From assembly GCF_000265245.1 (NCBI RefSeq), contig NZ_AJKS02000001.1:1-64000 (forward strand): a stretch of 64,000 bases of DNA. The letters are read 5' to 3'. The stretch comes from Halomonas smyrnensis AAD6. GTDB lineage: Bacteria; Pseudomonadota; Gammaproteobacteria; Pseudomonadales; Halomonadaceae. Every line of letters begins with the position of its first letter. Position 1 is the first letter of the stretch. The position numbers and the translations under genes are program-made. The notes beneath the pieces are model-generated. The model was not told the DNA's origin and searched no databases. It saw only the letters and a list, made by a program, of their open reading frames with translations. This document shows positions 32,224 to 46,314 of the stretch, piece after piece.

Positions 32224-32831
32224 AGGCCGAGGACTTCCCGCCGCTGGTCGTCGACTATCGCGGCACGCACCTGGCCGGGGTCGACGAGGTCGGGCGCGGC
32301 CCGCTGGTCGGCCCGGTGATGGCCGCCGCGGTGATCCTCGATCCGGCCGCGCCGATCGACGGGCTGACCGACTCCAAGAAGCTGACCGCCAGGCGCCGCG
32401 AGGCGCTGGACGCCCGGATCCGCGAGCGGGCGCTGGCCTTCGCCGTGGCCGAGGCCAGCCCCGACGAGATCGATGGCCTGAACATCTATCACGCCACGCA
32501 CCTGGCCATGCGGCGCGCCATCGATGCGCTGTCGCCGGCCGCGGAATATCTGCTGGTGGACGGTAATCGGCTCCCCGGGCATCATGTGCCGGGCCAGGCG
32601 GTGGTGAAGGGCGATGCGCGTCATCCGGCGATCGCCGCGGCCTCGATACTGGCCAAGGTGGCCCGCGACGCCGACATGCTGGCGCTGGACGCGCGCCATC
32701 CCGACTATGGCTTCGCCCGCCACAAGGGCTACCCGACGCCCGAGCACCTGGCCGCCCTGACGCGCCTCGGCGCGCTGCCCGAGCACCGTCGCTCCTTCGC
32801 GCCCGTCAAGCGCCAGCTGAACCTGCTCTAA
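32220..32831 (+). CDS. rnhB: Ribonuclease HII
   Basis: Cuts RNA in RNA-DNA hybrids, including single ribonucleotides. The 203-aa protein has the active-site DEVGRG with D22/E23 and D114 in VDGN, and KVARD near 160. It starts at an ATG overlapping the lpxB stop. The repeat copy B and dnaE follow. Confidence 0.97.
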   Translation: MKAEDFPPLVVDYRGTHLAGVDEVGRGPLVGPVMAAAVILDPAAPIDGLTDSKKLTARRREALDARIRERALAFAVAEASPDEIDGLNIYHATHLAMRRAIDALSPAAEYLLVDGNRLPGHHVPGQAVVKGDARHPAIAAASILAKVARDADMLALDARHPDYGFARHKGYPTPEHLAALTRLGALPEHRRSFAPVKRQLNLL

Positions 32832-32850
32832 CTTGTCCACATCCCGTCGC

Positions 32851-32947
32851 GCAGGGGGCAGGCCGCAGAGGAGGTCCTACGCCAGGGATGGCGTCGGTAG
32901 CGCCCAGGGAGGGGTTCACAGCGCCTCCTCGGAGGCCTGACGCCTGC
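32851..32947. repeat. Intergenic palindromic repeat, family 1, copy B
   Basis: Read on the minus strand it holds GCGCTGTGAACCC.TCCCTGGGCGCTAC and GCCATCCCTGGC, the same core as copies A and C. The arms 32851-32874 and 32924-32947 are inverted repeats with about 20 of 24 positions complementary, with a sequence unlike the other copies' arms. It fills half of the 178-bp rnhB-dnaE gap. Confidence 0.75.
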
Positions 32948-33009
32948 TTGCTTTCTGACGCCGTGACAGACAGCGTCGACCCATTTCCATCATCAAGCCC
33001 GAGTCCGCC

Positions 33010-36519
<3,510 letters not shown>

Positions 36520-36544
36520 TTCGCGTCGCTCCGACAATGTGCAG

Positions 36545-36581
36545 GCACCCTGGCTCGCCTTGCGTGGGCGTGTCAGGGTGC
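36545..36581 (+). terminator. Hairpin after dnaE, overlapping the accA promoter
   Basis: GCACCCTG / CAGGGTGC 8-bp stem 25 bp after the dnaE stop. There is no T tract. The right arm lies in the spacer of the accA promoter. Confidence 0.4.
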
Positions 36582-36587
36582 GATAAT
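36560..36587 (+). promoter_or_regulatory. Candidate sigma-70 promoter of accA
   Basis: TTGCGT, 16 bp, GATAAT. The predicted start is about 50 nt upstream of the accA ATG. Confidence 0.55.
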
Positions 36588-36646
36588 GAACGCCGTTTGA
36601 CGCTTCCCCCCGGTCGCCCCTTCGGCCGACGAGACAAGGCTATCCC

Positions 36647-37600
<954 letters not shown>

Positions 37601-37620
37601 TATCGGGCCTTTCTGCGCTC

Positions 37621-37707
37621 GATCTGGCGGTGTTGGAGAAGACCTCATCCTGCTCATTTAGCCGCAAGTAAACTCCGCGGCTTCGGTCTTCTCCGCCTAG
37701 CCAGATC
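37621..37707. repeat. Intergenic palindromic repeat, family 2, copy D
   Basis: Long inverted repeat: GATCTGGC (37621) with GCCAGATC (37700), and GGAGAAGACC (37635) with GGTCTTCTCC (37685). The centre reads CTGCTCATTTA-N5-GTAAACTCCGCGG. The same centre with different arms follows rho (42342-42462). It lies 20 bp after accA and may also act as its terminator. I see no gene in the 196-bp accA-tilS gap. Confidence 0.75.
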
Positions 37708-37796
37708 GTCGCTCGAAGAGGCCGAGAACTCGGTGGATGCCGTCTCGCCACCTTGGTGGTGGCACACCCTGCTTCCTCTGAGTCATTTTCCTGCCC

Positions 37797-39077
37797 ATGA
37801 GCCTCGCGTCTTCTTCCCTGCAAGCCACGATCGACAGCGCCCTGGCCCAGACCCCGCCGGGGCGCGGCGTCTGGGTGGCGCTCTCCGGCGGGCTCGATTC
37901 CGCGCTGCTGCTGACCCTGGCCGCCGACGCCTGCCGGCGTCATCCGCGTCCGCTGCGGGCGCTGCACGTGCATCACGGCCTGCAGGCCGCCGCCGACGAC
38001 TTCGAGCGTCACTGCCGGCGGCTGTGCGCCTGGCTCGGGGTGCCGCTGTTCGTCGAGCGCGTCGCGGTCGATGCCTCGGCGGGGCGGGGGCTCGAGGGCG
38101 AGGCGCGGGCCGCGCGCCATGCGGCCTTCGCCCGCCGCGTCGGCGCCGGCGAGACCCTGTGGCTGGCCCAGCATCGCGACGATCAGGCCGAGACCCTCCT
38201 GCTGGCCGCGCTTAGAGGCGCCGGCCCCCGCGGCCTCGCGGCCATGCCGCCGATGCGCGACCTCGACGGGCGTCGCCTCGTCCGCCCGCTGCTCGACGCT
38301 TCCCGCGCGGCGCTGGAGGCCGAAGCCGGGCGCCTGGGCCTCGCCTGGGTCGAGGACCCGAGCAACGTCGACACCGCCCTGGACCGCAACTTCCTGCGCC
38401 ACCGGGCGCTGCCGCGGCTGGCCGAGCGCTGGCCGGACGCCACGGCGGCGCTCTCGCGCAGCGCGGCGCTGGCCGGCGAGGCCGACGGCCTGCTCGAGGA
38501 GTTCGCCGCCGAGGACCTGGCGCGACTCGGCGGCGATCCCGCGCGTCTTTCCTGCGAGGCCCTGCTCGGGCTCTCTGTCCCGCGCCGTCGGCTGCTGATC
38601 CGCCACTGCCTCGAGCGACGGGGGCTGCCGCGGCCGCCGGCCGCCCGCCTCTCGACCCTGCTCGACCAGCTCGAGGCGCGCGACGACGCCGAGGTGCGCA
38701 TCGTCTGGGCGGGCGCCGAGGCGCGGGTCTGGCGCGGGCGCCTGTATCTGCTGGCGCCGGTCGTGTCGCTGCCGGCCGAATGGCGGGCCGCCTGGGACGG
38801 CCGCGTGCCGTTGTCCACGCCGCTGGGGCCGCTGGCGAGCGGGCTGCTTCGCGAGGACGGGGAGCCGGTCAGGCTGACGCTGGCGCCGCGGCTGGGCGGC
38901 GAGCGGCTGCGCCTGACGGGCCGGGGACGCCGCGATCTCAAGCGCCTGCTGCAGGAGTGGGGGCTGCCGCCCTGGGAGCGGGGCGGGCTGATCGTCGCCT
39001 GGCGTGGCGATGACGTGGTCGCGGTGGGGCGGCCCTCGGGCTGGCTGGCCTGCGCCGAGGGCTGGCGCAGCGGCTGA
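37797..39077 (+). CDS. tilS: tRNA(Ile)-lysidine synthase
   Basis: Attaches lysine to C34 of tRNA-Ile(CAU) so that it reads AUA. The 426-aa protein has the PP-loop SGGLDS at residues 30-35, HVHHGLQ, and C-terminal TilS domains with LRLTGRGRRDLKRLLQEWGLPPW. Arginine-rich and with very high GC, like other TilS proteins in GC-rich genomes. It is convergent with ppx, 23 bp apart. Confidence 0.95.
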   Translation: MSLASSSLQATIDSALAQTPPGRGVWVALSGGLDSALLLTLAADACRRHPRPLRALHVHHGLQAAADDFERHCRRLCAWLGVPLFVERVAVDASAGRGLEGEARAARHAAFARRVGAGETLWLAQHRDDQAETLLLAALRGAGPRGLAAMPPMRDLDGRRLVRPLLDASRAALEAEAGRLGLAWVEDPSNVDTALDRNFLRHRALPRLAERWPDATAALSRSAALAGEADGLLEEFAAEDLARLGGDPARLSCEALLGLSVPRRRLLIRHCLERRGLPRPPAARLSTLLDQLEARDDAEVRIVWAGAEARVWRGRLYLLAPVVSLPAEWRAAWDGRVPLSTPLGPLASGLLREDGEPVRLTLAPRLGGERLRLTGRGRRDLKRLLQEWGLPPWERGGLIVAWRGDDVVAVGRPSGWLACAEGWRSG

Positions 39078-39100
39078 GCGGGCTCGGCCGGCGTCCAGGG

Positions 39101-40636
39101 TCAGTCGGCGTCGAGGATCAGCGTCAGCTCGGCGGCCTGCTGGTAGCCGACCTCCTGCTCCAGATCGGCGAGCAGCAGGCTGGGTTCCTGTTCTTCCACC
39201 AGGCCGAGCCGCAGGCTGGTCTCGCCGTCGGCCGCCAGCGTCGGCGTGTCGGGCGGCTGTTCCGGACGCGAGTGGTTGAGGATCACCGCCAGGCGCAGCA
39301 GCCGGGCTAGCCGCGACATGGCGGGACGCTCGGTGGCGGGCAGCGCCTGCCACTCCTTGAGCGGGAACTTGCGCCGGTGGGCGCGGACCAGGAAGGCCAG
39401 CTGGCGCTGGTCGGGGCGCGAGAAGCCGGCCAGGTCGGAGTGCTCCAGCAGGTAGGCGCCGTGGCGATGGAACTGGCTGTGGGAGATCGCCAGGCCGACC
39501 TCGTGGAGCCGGCTGGCCCACTCCAGGAAGCGCGCCTGATCCTCGTCCAGCCGCCAGGCCTCGCGCACCTGCGCGAACAGCGCCAGCGCCGTGGCGGCGA
39601 CGTTGTCGGCCTGGCGGGCGTCGACGCCGTAGATGCGCTGGAGGTTGGACAGCGTCTTGAGCCGCGAGTCCTCGGGGCTGTTGCGGCCGGCCAGGTCGTA
39701 GAGCACGCCCTCGCGCAGGGCGCCGTCGGAATAGCGCATCTCCTCCAGGTCGAAGGCCTCGAAGATGGCGCCGAGGATGGCGATGCCGGCGGGGAAGACC
39801 CGGGCACGGTCGTCCTTGAGGCCGTCCATGGCGACCTTGTCCAGGCGCTTGCACTTGAGCAATCGCTTGCGCAGGTCGGCGAGGCCCTGGCGGGTGATCA
39901 CGCCCTCGGGCGACTTGCCGGCGGCGGCGATCACCGCCGCGGCGGCCTTGATGGTGCCGCTGGAGCCGACCGGGTCGCTCCAGCCGAGCTTCTGGAAGGG
40001 CTTCTTGATGTTGGCGAGCTCGGACAGCGCGGCCAGTTCGGCGCGGCGCATGCGCTTCTCGGTGATCTCGCCGCCGTCGAAGAAGCGTCGGGTGAAGGTC
40101 ACGCAGCCCATGCTCAGGCTCTCCAGGGCCTGGGGCTCGAAGTGTTCGCCGATGATGAACTCGGTGGAGCCGCCGCCGATGTCGACGATCAGCCGCCGAC
40201 CGTCCTCGGCCACGGCGTGGGCGGCGCCGAGGTAGACCAGGCGGGCCTCCTCGCGGCCGGCGATGATCTCGATGCGGGTGCCGAGCAGGGCCTCGGCGCG
40301 ATCGATGAATGCCTGGCTGTTGTCGGCGTCGCGCAGGGCGTTGGTGCCGACCACCCGCCGGTCCTGCGGGGCGATGCCCTCGAGGAAGGGGGCGAAGCGG
40401 GCCAGGCAGTCCAGTGCCCGGGTCATGGCCTCCTCGGTGAGGCAGCCGTCGTCGCCGAGGCCCGCGGCCAGCTGGACCTTGTCGCCCTGGCGGGCGACGA
40501 CCTGCAGGCGGTCGTCCCGATAGTTGGCCACCAGCAGGTGAAAGCTGTTCGAGCCGAGATCGATGGCGGCGAGTCGGCGGGGGGCGAGCTCGGGCTCGCT
40601 GGCATCGGCGTCGTGCCGGTCCGTAGGCGCGGTCAT
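39101..40636 (-). CDS. ppx: Exopolyphosphatase (Ppx/GppA family)
   Basis: Releases phosphate from polyphosphate chain ends, and may also hydrolyse pppGpp. The 511-aa protein has the N-terminal ASKHA nucleotide-fold motif IDLGSNSFHLLVA, the second phosphate loop DIGGGSTEFI and a C-terminal HD-like domain (about 310-490, HEVGLAISHSQFH). The ATG at 40636 follows GAAGGA and gives the usual length (E. coli Ppx is about 513 aa). It lies between tilS and rho, divergent from rho. Confidence 0.95.
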   Translation of the reverse strand: MTAPTDRHDADASEPELAPRRLAAIDLGSNSFHLLVANYRDDRLQVVARQGDKVQLAAGLGDDGCLTEEAMTRALDCLARFAPFLEGIAPQDRRVVGTNALRDADNSQAFIDRAEALLGTRIEIIAGREEARLVYLGAAHAVAEDGRRLIVDIGGGSTEFIIGEHFEPQALESLSMGCVTFTRRFFDGGEITEKRMRRAELAALSELANIKKPFQKLGWSDPVGSSGTIKAAAAVIAAAGKSPEGVITRQGLADLRKRLLKCKRLDKVAMDGLKDDRARVFPAGIAILGAIFEAFDLEEMRYSDGALREGVLYDLAGRNSPEDSRLKTLSNLQRIYGVDARQADNVAATALALFAQVREAWRLDEDQARFLEWASRLHEVGLAISHSQFHRHGAYLLEHSDLAGFSRPDQRQLAFLVRAHRRKFPLKEWQALPATERPAMSRLARLLRLAVILNHSRPEQPPDTPTLAADGETSLRLGLVEEQEPSLLLADLEQEVGYQQAAELTLILDAD

Positions 40637-41080
40637 GGCGGGTCCTTCAGGGAGACTGGCCAAAAGGTTGCGGTCGTCCATCGGGCTTGTCAATCGCGCC
40701 GGGGCGGGGCCGGCGCGGGTATTGCGTTTCCCGTCACCCTTGACTAGTATCGGGGCGTTCGCCTGTTCCGAATGCTTCCCGACCGCGCATGGCAACCACG
40801 CCACGGTCATTTTATCCAAGTCGTCAGATAGCCCTCTGCAATCAGCCCTCTTCCCGGCCCATGGCCTGTTGCGCTGATTTCAGGCGAAAACGAACCTGCT
40901 CCCTCGCTCCCGAGACTGGCCCGGCATCCTCAGCGGTTGCCCGCCCGTGGCCATGACCCGCATTCGACGAGAGGCAGCCTGTCCGGGCTCTGAACGCATC
41001 CACGCGGCGTTAATGTCTCGCCTCTTTTCCCATACGGCGCACGACTGCCCGGCTTTCACGAGCAACTTCTGAACACACCG
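40637..41080. other. 444-bp ppx-rho divergent gap with C-rich rho leader; no trxA
   Basis: Related genomes often have trxA between ppx and rho, but no thioredoxin motif (WCGPC) can be read here in any frame. A TTGACT near 40740 may be a -35 for rho. The 100 nt before rho are C-rich and G-poor (about twice as many C as G), which would suit Rho loading and autoregulation. An in-frame stretch from ATG 40953 to TGA 41072 could encode 39 residues ending 8 nt before rho, but it has no ribosome binding site, so I do not call it. Confidence 0.5.
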
Positions 41081-42340
<1,260 letters not shown>

Positions 42341-42341
42341 T

Positions 42342-42462
42342 CGGCGCTATTGCGCTTGCGGATACGGCGTTGAATCCTCGCTCGGCCTGCTCATGTACGG
42401 CTCGTACACTCCGCGGCCCTCGCTCGGATTCGCCTTGTCTCCGCTGCGCTCATGACGCGCCG
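42342..42462. repeat. Intergenic palindromic repeat, family 2, copy E
   Basis: Imperfect inverted repeat starting 1 bp after the rho stop: CGGCGC/GCGCCG, GCGC.TGCGG/CCGC.GCGC, and GAATCC/GGATTC. The centre CTGCTCATGTACGGCTCGTACACTCCGCGG matches copy D except for the inner stem (TGTACG/CGTACA here, TTTA/TAAA there). The arm sequences are unrelated to those of D. It probably also terminates rho transcription. Confidence 0.75.
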
Positions 42463-42584
42463 ATGGCCAGCTGACCGAGCTCGATAGGCCATGGGTCAGG
42501 CTCATGGCGGCCAGGCGCAGCATCCCGAAGGGGCAGCATGCTATGCTGCCCCTTTTGCGTCGTTCGGGATAACGGGAAGGCCGC

Positions 42585-44078
42585 ATGAAGTACAAGGACC
42601 TGCGCGAGTTCATCGCCGCGCTGGAAGATCAGGGCGAGCTCAAGCGCATCACCGCCGAGGTGGATCCCTATCTGGAGATCACCGAGATCTGCGACCGCAC
42701 CCTGCGGGCCGGCGGACCGGCGCTGCTGTTCGAGAACGTCAAGGGCCACGACATGCCGCTGCTCGGCAACCTGTTCGGCACGCCGAAGCGGGTCGCCCTG
42801 GGCATGGGCCAGGAATCGGTCACCGCGCTGCGCGAGGTCGGCGAGCTGCTGGCCTTCCTCAAGGAGCCGGAGCCGCCCAAGGGCTTCCGCGATGCCCTCG
42901 ACAAGCTGCCGGTCTACAAGCAGGTGATGAGCATGGGGCCCAAGCGGCTCAAGCGCGCGCCGGTGCAGGAGGTGGTGCTGGAGGGCGATGACGTCGACCT
43001 CGACCGCCTGCCGATCCAGCACTGCTGGCCCGGCGACGCCGCGCCGCTGGTCACCTGGCCGCTGGTGATCACCAAGGGGCCGCACAAGTCGCGCCAGAAC
43101 CTCGGCATCTACCGCCAGCAGAAGCTCTCGCGCAATCGCCTGATCATGCGCTGGCTGTCCCATCGCGGCGGCGCCCTGGACTTCCAGGAATGGTGCCGCG
43201 AGCATCCCGGCGAGCCCTTCCCCGTGGCGGTGGCGCTGGGCGCCGACCCGGCGACCATTCTCGGCGCCGTGACGCCGGTGCCGGACTCGCTCTCCGAGTA
43301 CGCCTTCGCCGGGCTCTTGAGAGGCTCGCGCACCGAGCTGGTCAAGTGCGGCCACGCCGACCTCGAGGTGCCGGCCTCCGCCGAGATCATCCTCGAGGGC
43401 TTCCTCTACCCGGACGACACCGCCCCCGAAGGCCCCTACGGCGACCACACCGGCTACTACAACGAGGTGGAGACCTTCCCGGTGTTCACGGTCACGCGCA
43501 TGACCATGCGCCGCGACGCCATCTATCACTCCACCTACACCGGCCGTCCGCCGGACGAGCCCGCGGTGCTGGGGCTGGCGCTGAACGAGGTGTTCGTGCC
43601 GATCCTGCGCCGCCAGTTCCCCGAGATCGTCGACTTCTACCTGCCCCCGGAAGGCTGCTCCTACCGCATGGCGGTGGTGACCATGAAGAAGCAGTATCCC
43701 GGCCACGCCAAGCGCGTGATGATGGGCGTGTGGAGCTTCCTGCGCCAGTTCATGTACACCAAGTTCGTGGTGGTGCTCGACGACGACGTCAGCGCCCGCG
43801 ACTGGCAGGACGTGATCTGGGCCATCACCACCCGCATGGACCCGGCGCGGGACACGGTGATGGTGGAGAACACCCCCATCGACTATCTGGACTTCGCCTC
43901 GCCGGTGGCGGGGCTGGGCTCCAAGATGGGCCTGGATGCCACCGACAAGTGGCCCGGCGAGACCGATCGCGAGTGGGGCACGCCCATCGTCATGGACGAG
44001 GCCGTCAAGGCCCGCGTCAGCGAGCGCTGGGACGAGCTGGGCATCGATACCCCTGATAACCACAAGAGGCATTCATGA
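42585..44078 (+). CDS. ubiD: 4-Hydroxy-3-polyprenylbenzoate decarboxylase
   Basis: prFMN-dependent decarboxylase of ubiquinone synthesis (needs UbiX). The 497-aa length equals the E. coli enzyme. Conserved features include the [19 protein letters not shown]-terminus, [19 protein letters not shown] and [11 protein letters not shown] (prFMN/metal site with Glu). It overlaps fre by 4 bp. Confidence 0.97.
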   Translation: MKYKDLREFIAALEDQGELKRITAEVDPYLEITEICDRTLRAGGPALLFENVKGHDMPLLGNLFGTPKRVALGMGQESVTALREVGELLAFLKEPEPPKGFRDALDKLPVYKQVMSMGPKRLKRAPVQEVVLEGDDVDLDRLPIQHCWPGDAAPLVTWPLVITKGPHKSRQNLGIYRQQKLSRNRLIMRWLSHRGGALDFQEWCREHPGEPFPVAVALGADPATILGAVTPVPDSLSEYAFAGLLRGSRTELVKCGHADLEVPASAEIILEGFLYPDDTAPEGPYGDHTGYYNEVETFPVFTVTRMTMRRDAIYHSTYTGRPPDEPAVLGLALNEVFVPILRRQFPEIVDFYLPPEGCSYRMAVVTMKKQYPGHAKRVMMGVWSFLRQFMYTKFVVVLDDDVSARDWQDVIWAITTRMDPARDTVMVENTPIDYLDFASPVAGLGSKMGLDATDKWPGETDREWGTPIVMDEAVKARVSERWDELGIDTPDNHKRHS

Positions 44079-44860
44079 CGGCAAGGACCCTGACCTGCCA
44101 GGTCGTCGAGGTCGAGGACCTCACCCCCGACGTCTTCCGGGTGCGCCTGGAAGGCCGCGCCGAGGCCATGGCCCACGCGCCCGGCCAGTATCTGGAGATG
44201 GAGCTCGACCCCGAGACCTGGGTGCCGTTCTCCATCGCCAATGCCCATGAGGGCGACGGCCGGCTGGAGCTGCACATCCAGCACTGGCCGGAGCGCTCCA
44301 ACTCGGCGCGGCTGCGCGAGCTGCTGGTGGAGGCGCAGCACCTGACCCTGCGGCTGCCGAGCGGCGACTGCGTGCTCGACCCGGACAGCACTCGCCCGCT
44401 GCTGCTGGTCGCCGCCGGCACCGGCTTCGCCCAGATGAAGGCGATCGTCGAGGCGGCGCTGCACGCCGACCCGGCGCGCGAGATCGCTCTGTGGTGGGCG
44501 GCCAAGGAGCGTCGCGAGTTCTACCTCGAGAGCCTGGCCCGGGAGTGGGCGTCCCAGCACCCGAACCTGACCTTCCACGGCGTCAGCGAGCAGGGCATGG
44601 GCGACGATTTCGCCGACGAGCGCGTCCGGGGCCATGCCGGACGCATCGACGCGGCACTGGGCGCGGCGCTCGACGACGTCGATGTCTCCGGCCATGACGT
44701 CTACCTCTCCGGTTCGCCGGGCATGGTCTACGCCTGCGTCGACGTGCTGGCCTCGCTGGGGCTCGAGCCCTCTCGGGTGTTCTCCGACGTCTTCGCCTAC
44801 GCGCCGCGTGACCCGCTGGTGCCCACCGTGGGCAGCCTGGTGAGGGAAGGCCGGGCATGA
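44075..44860 (+). CDS. fre: NAD(P)H-flavin reductase
   Basis: Ferredoxin-reductase-fold enzyme that reduces free flavins with NAD(P)H. The 261-aa protein has the flavin-binding WVPFSIAN (RxYS-like), the nucleotide-binding [12 protein letters not shown] and the C-terminal [16 protein letters not shown]. The ubiD-fre pairing matches E. coli and suggests supply of reduced flavin for UbiX/UbiD chemistry (inference). It overlaps both neighbours by 4 bp. Confidence 0.92.
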   Translation: MTARTLTCQVVEVEDLTPDVFRVRLEGRAEAMAHAPGQYLEMELDPETWVPFSIANAHEGDGRLELHIQHWPERSNSARLRELLVEAQHLTLRLPSGDCVLDPDSTRPLLLVAAGTGFAQMKAIVEAALHADPAREIALWWAAKERREFYLESLAREWASQHPNLTFHGVSEQGMGDDFADERVRGHAGRIDAALGAALDDVDVSGHDVYLSGSPGMVYACVDVLASLGLEPSRVFSDVFAYAPRDPLVPTVGSLVREGRA

Positions 44861-45570
44861 GCGCCTCGCCGATCCTGATCACCGGCGGCGCCCAGCGCCT
44901 GGGGCGTCACTGTGCCGAGCGGCTGGTCGACGAGGGCCATCCGGTGATCGTCAGCTACCGCCGCGAGCGCGAGGCCCTCGAGGCGCTGCGGCGCCGCGGC
45001 GTCGTCACCCTGCAGGCCGACTTCGACAGCCAGGCCGGCATCGAGGACTTCCTCGAGCGCCTCAGGGCCGAGACGTCCTCGCTGCGCGCCATCGTCCACA
45101 ACGCCAGCGACTGGGCGCCGGACGTCGCCGGGCCCGAGGCCGGCGAGAACTTCGAGCGGCTGTTCCGGGTGCACATGCTGGCGCCGTACCTGATCAACCT
45201 CGGCGCCCGCGAGCTGCTCGAGGCCTGCAGCGAGCCGATGCGCGACATCGTGCACATGACCGACTTCGTGGCCGCCAAGGGCTCGCGCAAGCACGCCGCC
45301 TACGCCGCCTCCAAGGCCGGGCTCGAGAACCTGACGCTGTCGTTCGCCGCCATGTACGCGCCTTCGATCCAGGTCAACGCCATCGCGCCGGCGATGATCA
45401 TGCTCAACGAGGACGACGACGAGGCCTATGCCGAGAAGGCCCGTTCCAAGTCGGCCATGGGGCTGATCCCCGGGCCGGGCGTGATCCACCAGAGCCTGCG
45501 CTACCTGCTCGACAACCGCTACGTGACCGGCATCACCCTGCCGGTCGATGGCGGGCGCCATCTCCGCTAG
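44857..45570 (+). CDS. folM: Dihydromonapterin reductase (FolM-type short-chain dehydrogenase)
   Basis: NADPH-dependent SDR that reduces dihydromonapterin, and weakly dihydrofolate. The 237-aa protein has the Rossmann motif ILITGGAQRLGRHCAE, catalytic YAASKAG and the subgroup C-terminus VDGGRHLR, which matches E. coli FolM. LHNAS-type IVHNASDW is also present. It is the last gene of the ubiD-fre-folM operon. Confidence 0.9.
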   Translation: MSASPILITGGAQRLGRHCAERLVDEGHPVIVSYRREREALEALRRRGVVTLQADFDSQAGIEDFLERLRAETSSLRAIVHNASDWAPDVAGPEAGENFERLFRVHMLAPYLINLGARELLEACSEPMRDIVHMTDFVAAKGSRKHAAYAASKAGLENLTLSFAAMYAPSIQVNAIAPAMIMLNEDDDEAYAEKARSKSAMGLIPGPGVIHQSLRYLLDNRYVTGITLPVDGGRHLR

Positions 45571-45645
45571 CGTCGGGGGAGGGCTCGCCGTCGCACGGCA
45601 TTCCGCCTAGACTGGCGGTATTCCCGACGAGGCGAGGAGGGTGCC

Positions 45646-45774
45646 ATGTCCGAACACGACGATGACGTCAAGGACGACAGCGGGCTGCTGGCCGTCTTCC
45701 TGGGGCTGGCGGTGCTGGTCGGCATGAGCGGCCTGCCGGCCACCATCGCCTGGATCCGGTTCGCCACCGGCTGA
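45646..45774 (+). CDS. Small single-pass membrane protein (42 aa), hypothetical
   Basis: A 42-codon ORF with a strong GAGGAGGG ribosome binding site 6 nt before the ATG. The N-terminal 12 residues are acidic (MSEHDDDVKDDS), followed by one hydrophobic helix (about 13-38) and a short polar end. It follows folM after 75 bp and is followed by a hairpin. It resembles small orphan membrane proteins, but I cannot assign a function. The strong ribosome binding site and compact hydrophobic profile make it a likely real gene. Confidence 0.65.
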   Translation: MSEHDDDVKDDSGLLAVFLGLAVLVGMSGLPATIAWIRFATG

Positions 45775-45780
45775 GCCTTG

Positions 45781-45808
45781 CCATCCGGCCCGTTAGCGGG
45801 CAGGATGG
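45781..45808 (+). terminator. Hairpin after the small membrane protein gene
   Basis: CCATCC / GGATGG outer stem with GCCCG TTAG CGGGC inside. There is no T tract. It lies 6 bp after the stop and separates this gene from the DAHP synthase leader. Confidence 0.5.
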
Positions 45809-45863
45809 GGCCTGACATTCAGGATCACCCTCACGCGAACCGTCGCGAAACACCGAGCGCCCC

Positions 45864-46010
45864 ATGACACCGAGCCCGTCCCTGACCCCGCGCCGCCCGA
45901 TCACCGCCTTCCCGGCGGCGATGGCCGATGGTCACGCGACCGTCGTCGGTGACGCCTATTATTGGCAGGGCTACTGGTTTAGCGCCGGCGTGCCGGCGGC
46001 CGTGTCCTGA
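45864..46010 (+). CDS. Aromatic-rich leader peptide 1 of the DAHP synthase attenuator
   Basis: A 48-codon ORF (ATG 45864, TGA 46008-46010) with a run YYWQGYWF at codons 32-39 (45957-45980), so 3 Tyr, 2 Trp and 1 Phe within 8 codons. Translation speed here would report all three aromatic amino acids. The aromatic run ends 6 nt before a large hairpin and 80 nt before an intrinsic terminator, the layout of trp/phe-type attenuation. The ribosome binding site is poor (a GAG 10 nt upstream); a start at codon 20 (29 aa) is also possible. The peptide itself probably has no function. Confidence 0.7.
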   Translation: MTPSPSLTPRRPITAFPAAMADGHATVVGDAYYWQGYWFSAGVPAAVS

Positions 46011-46104
46011 TCGCACAGGACGACGCCGCGAGGCACGCCCGCCAAGGGTTGCCTCCGACACGCAGAACCCCCGGACGGCAATCCCGCCCGGGGGTTCTGC
46101 GTTT
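45987..46104 (+). promoter_or_regulatory. Transcription attenuator upstream of DAHP synthase
   Basis: Three competing structures can be drawn. (1) GGCGTGCC (45987-45994) pairs with GGCACGCC (46032-46039), with inner GTCCTG/CAGGAC around the leader stop. (2) Antiterminator: GGGTTGCC (46046-46053) pairs with GGCAATCCC (46077-46085, one bulge). (3) Terminator: ACGCAGAACCCCC (46060-46072) pairs with GGGGGTTCTGCGT (46090-46102), followed by TTT. Structures 2 and 3 cannot form together. A ribosome stalled at the aromatic codons would cover the left arm of structure 1, as in classical attenuation. The pairing was found by eye and not folded. Confidence 0.7.
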
Positions 46105-46144
46105 CTGGCCTGACACGCTGCATTCGAGATTCGAGGAGACACTC

Positions 46145-46309
46145 ATGACCGCATTCGATCGCCACCACGCCGAGTTCCGCACCCTGGGCCGGGACTATTA
46201 CGGCTATGGCTGGCGATTTATCGACGTGCGGTCGGCTCAGTGCGCCACCTCCGACCGTGGGATTTCCGGTGGCATGACCCTGTCCCGACCTTCACGCTCA
46301 CGGAGTTGA
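46145..46309 (+). CDS. Aromatic-rich leader peptide 2, overlapping the DAHP synthase start
   Basis: A 54-codon ORF with a strong GAGGAG ribosome binding site, containing DYYGYGWRF at codons 17-25: 3 Tyr, 1 Trp and 1 Phe, using TAT, TAC, TAT, TGG and TTT. Its TGA (46307-46309) overlaps an in-frame ATG (46309) of DAHP synthase, 6 nt before the preferred start at 46315, so translation is coupled. No intrinsic terminator lies between it and the enzyme gene. After the aromatic run, GGTCGG (46230-46235) can pair with either CCGACC at 46251-46256 or CCGACC at 46285-46290, the latter near the enzyme's ribosome binding site. This suggests control of translation; that is inference. Confidence 0.7.
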   Translation: MTAFDRHHAEFRTLGRDYYGYGWRFIDVRSAQCATSDRGISGGMTLSRPSRSRS

Positions 46310-46314
46310 TGCTC

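Noticed and set aside
40953..41072. A 39-codon ORF just upstream of rho as a leader peptide
   Set aside because: No ribosome binding site and no obvious regulatory codon run; kept as a remark only.
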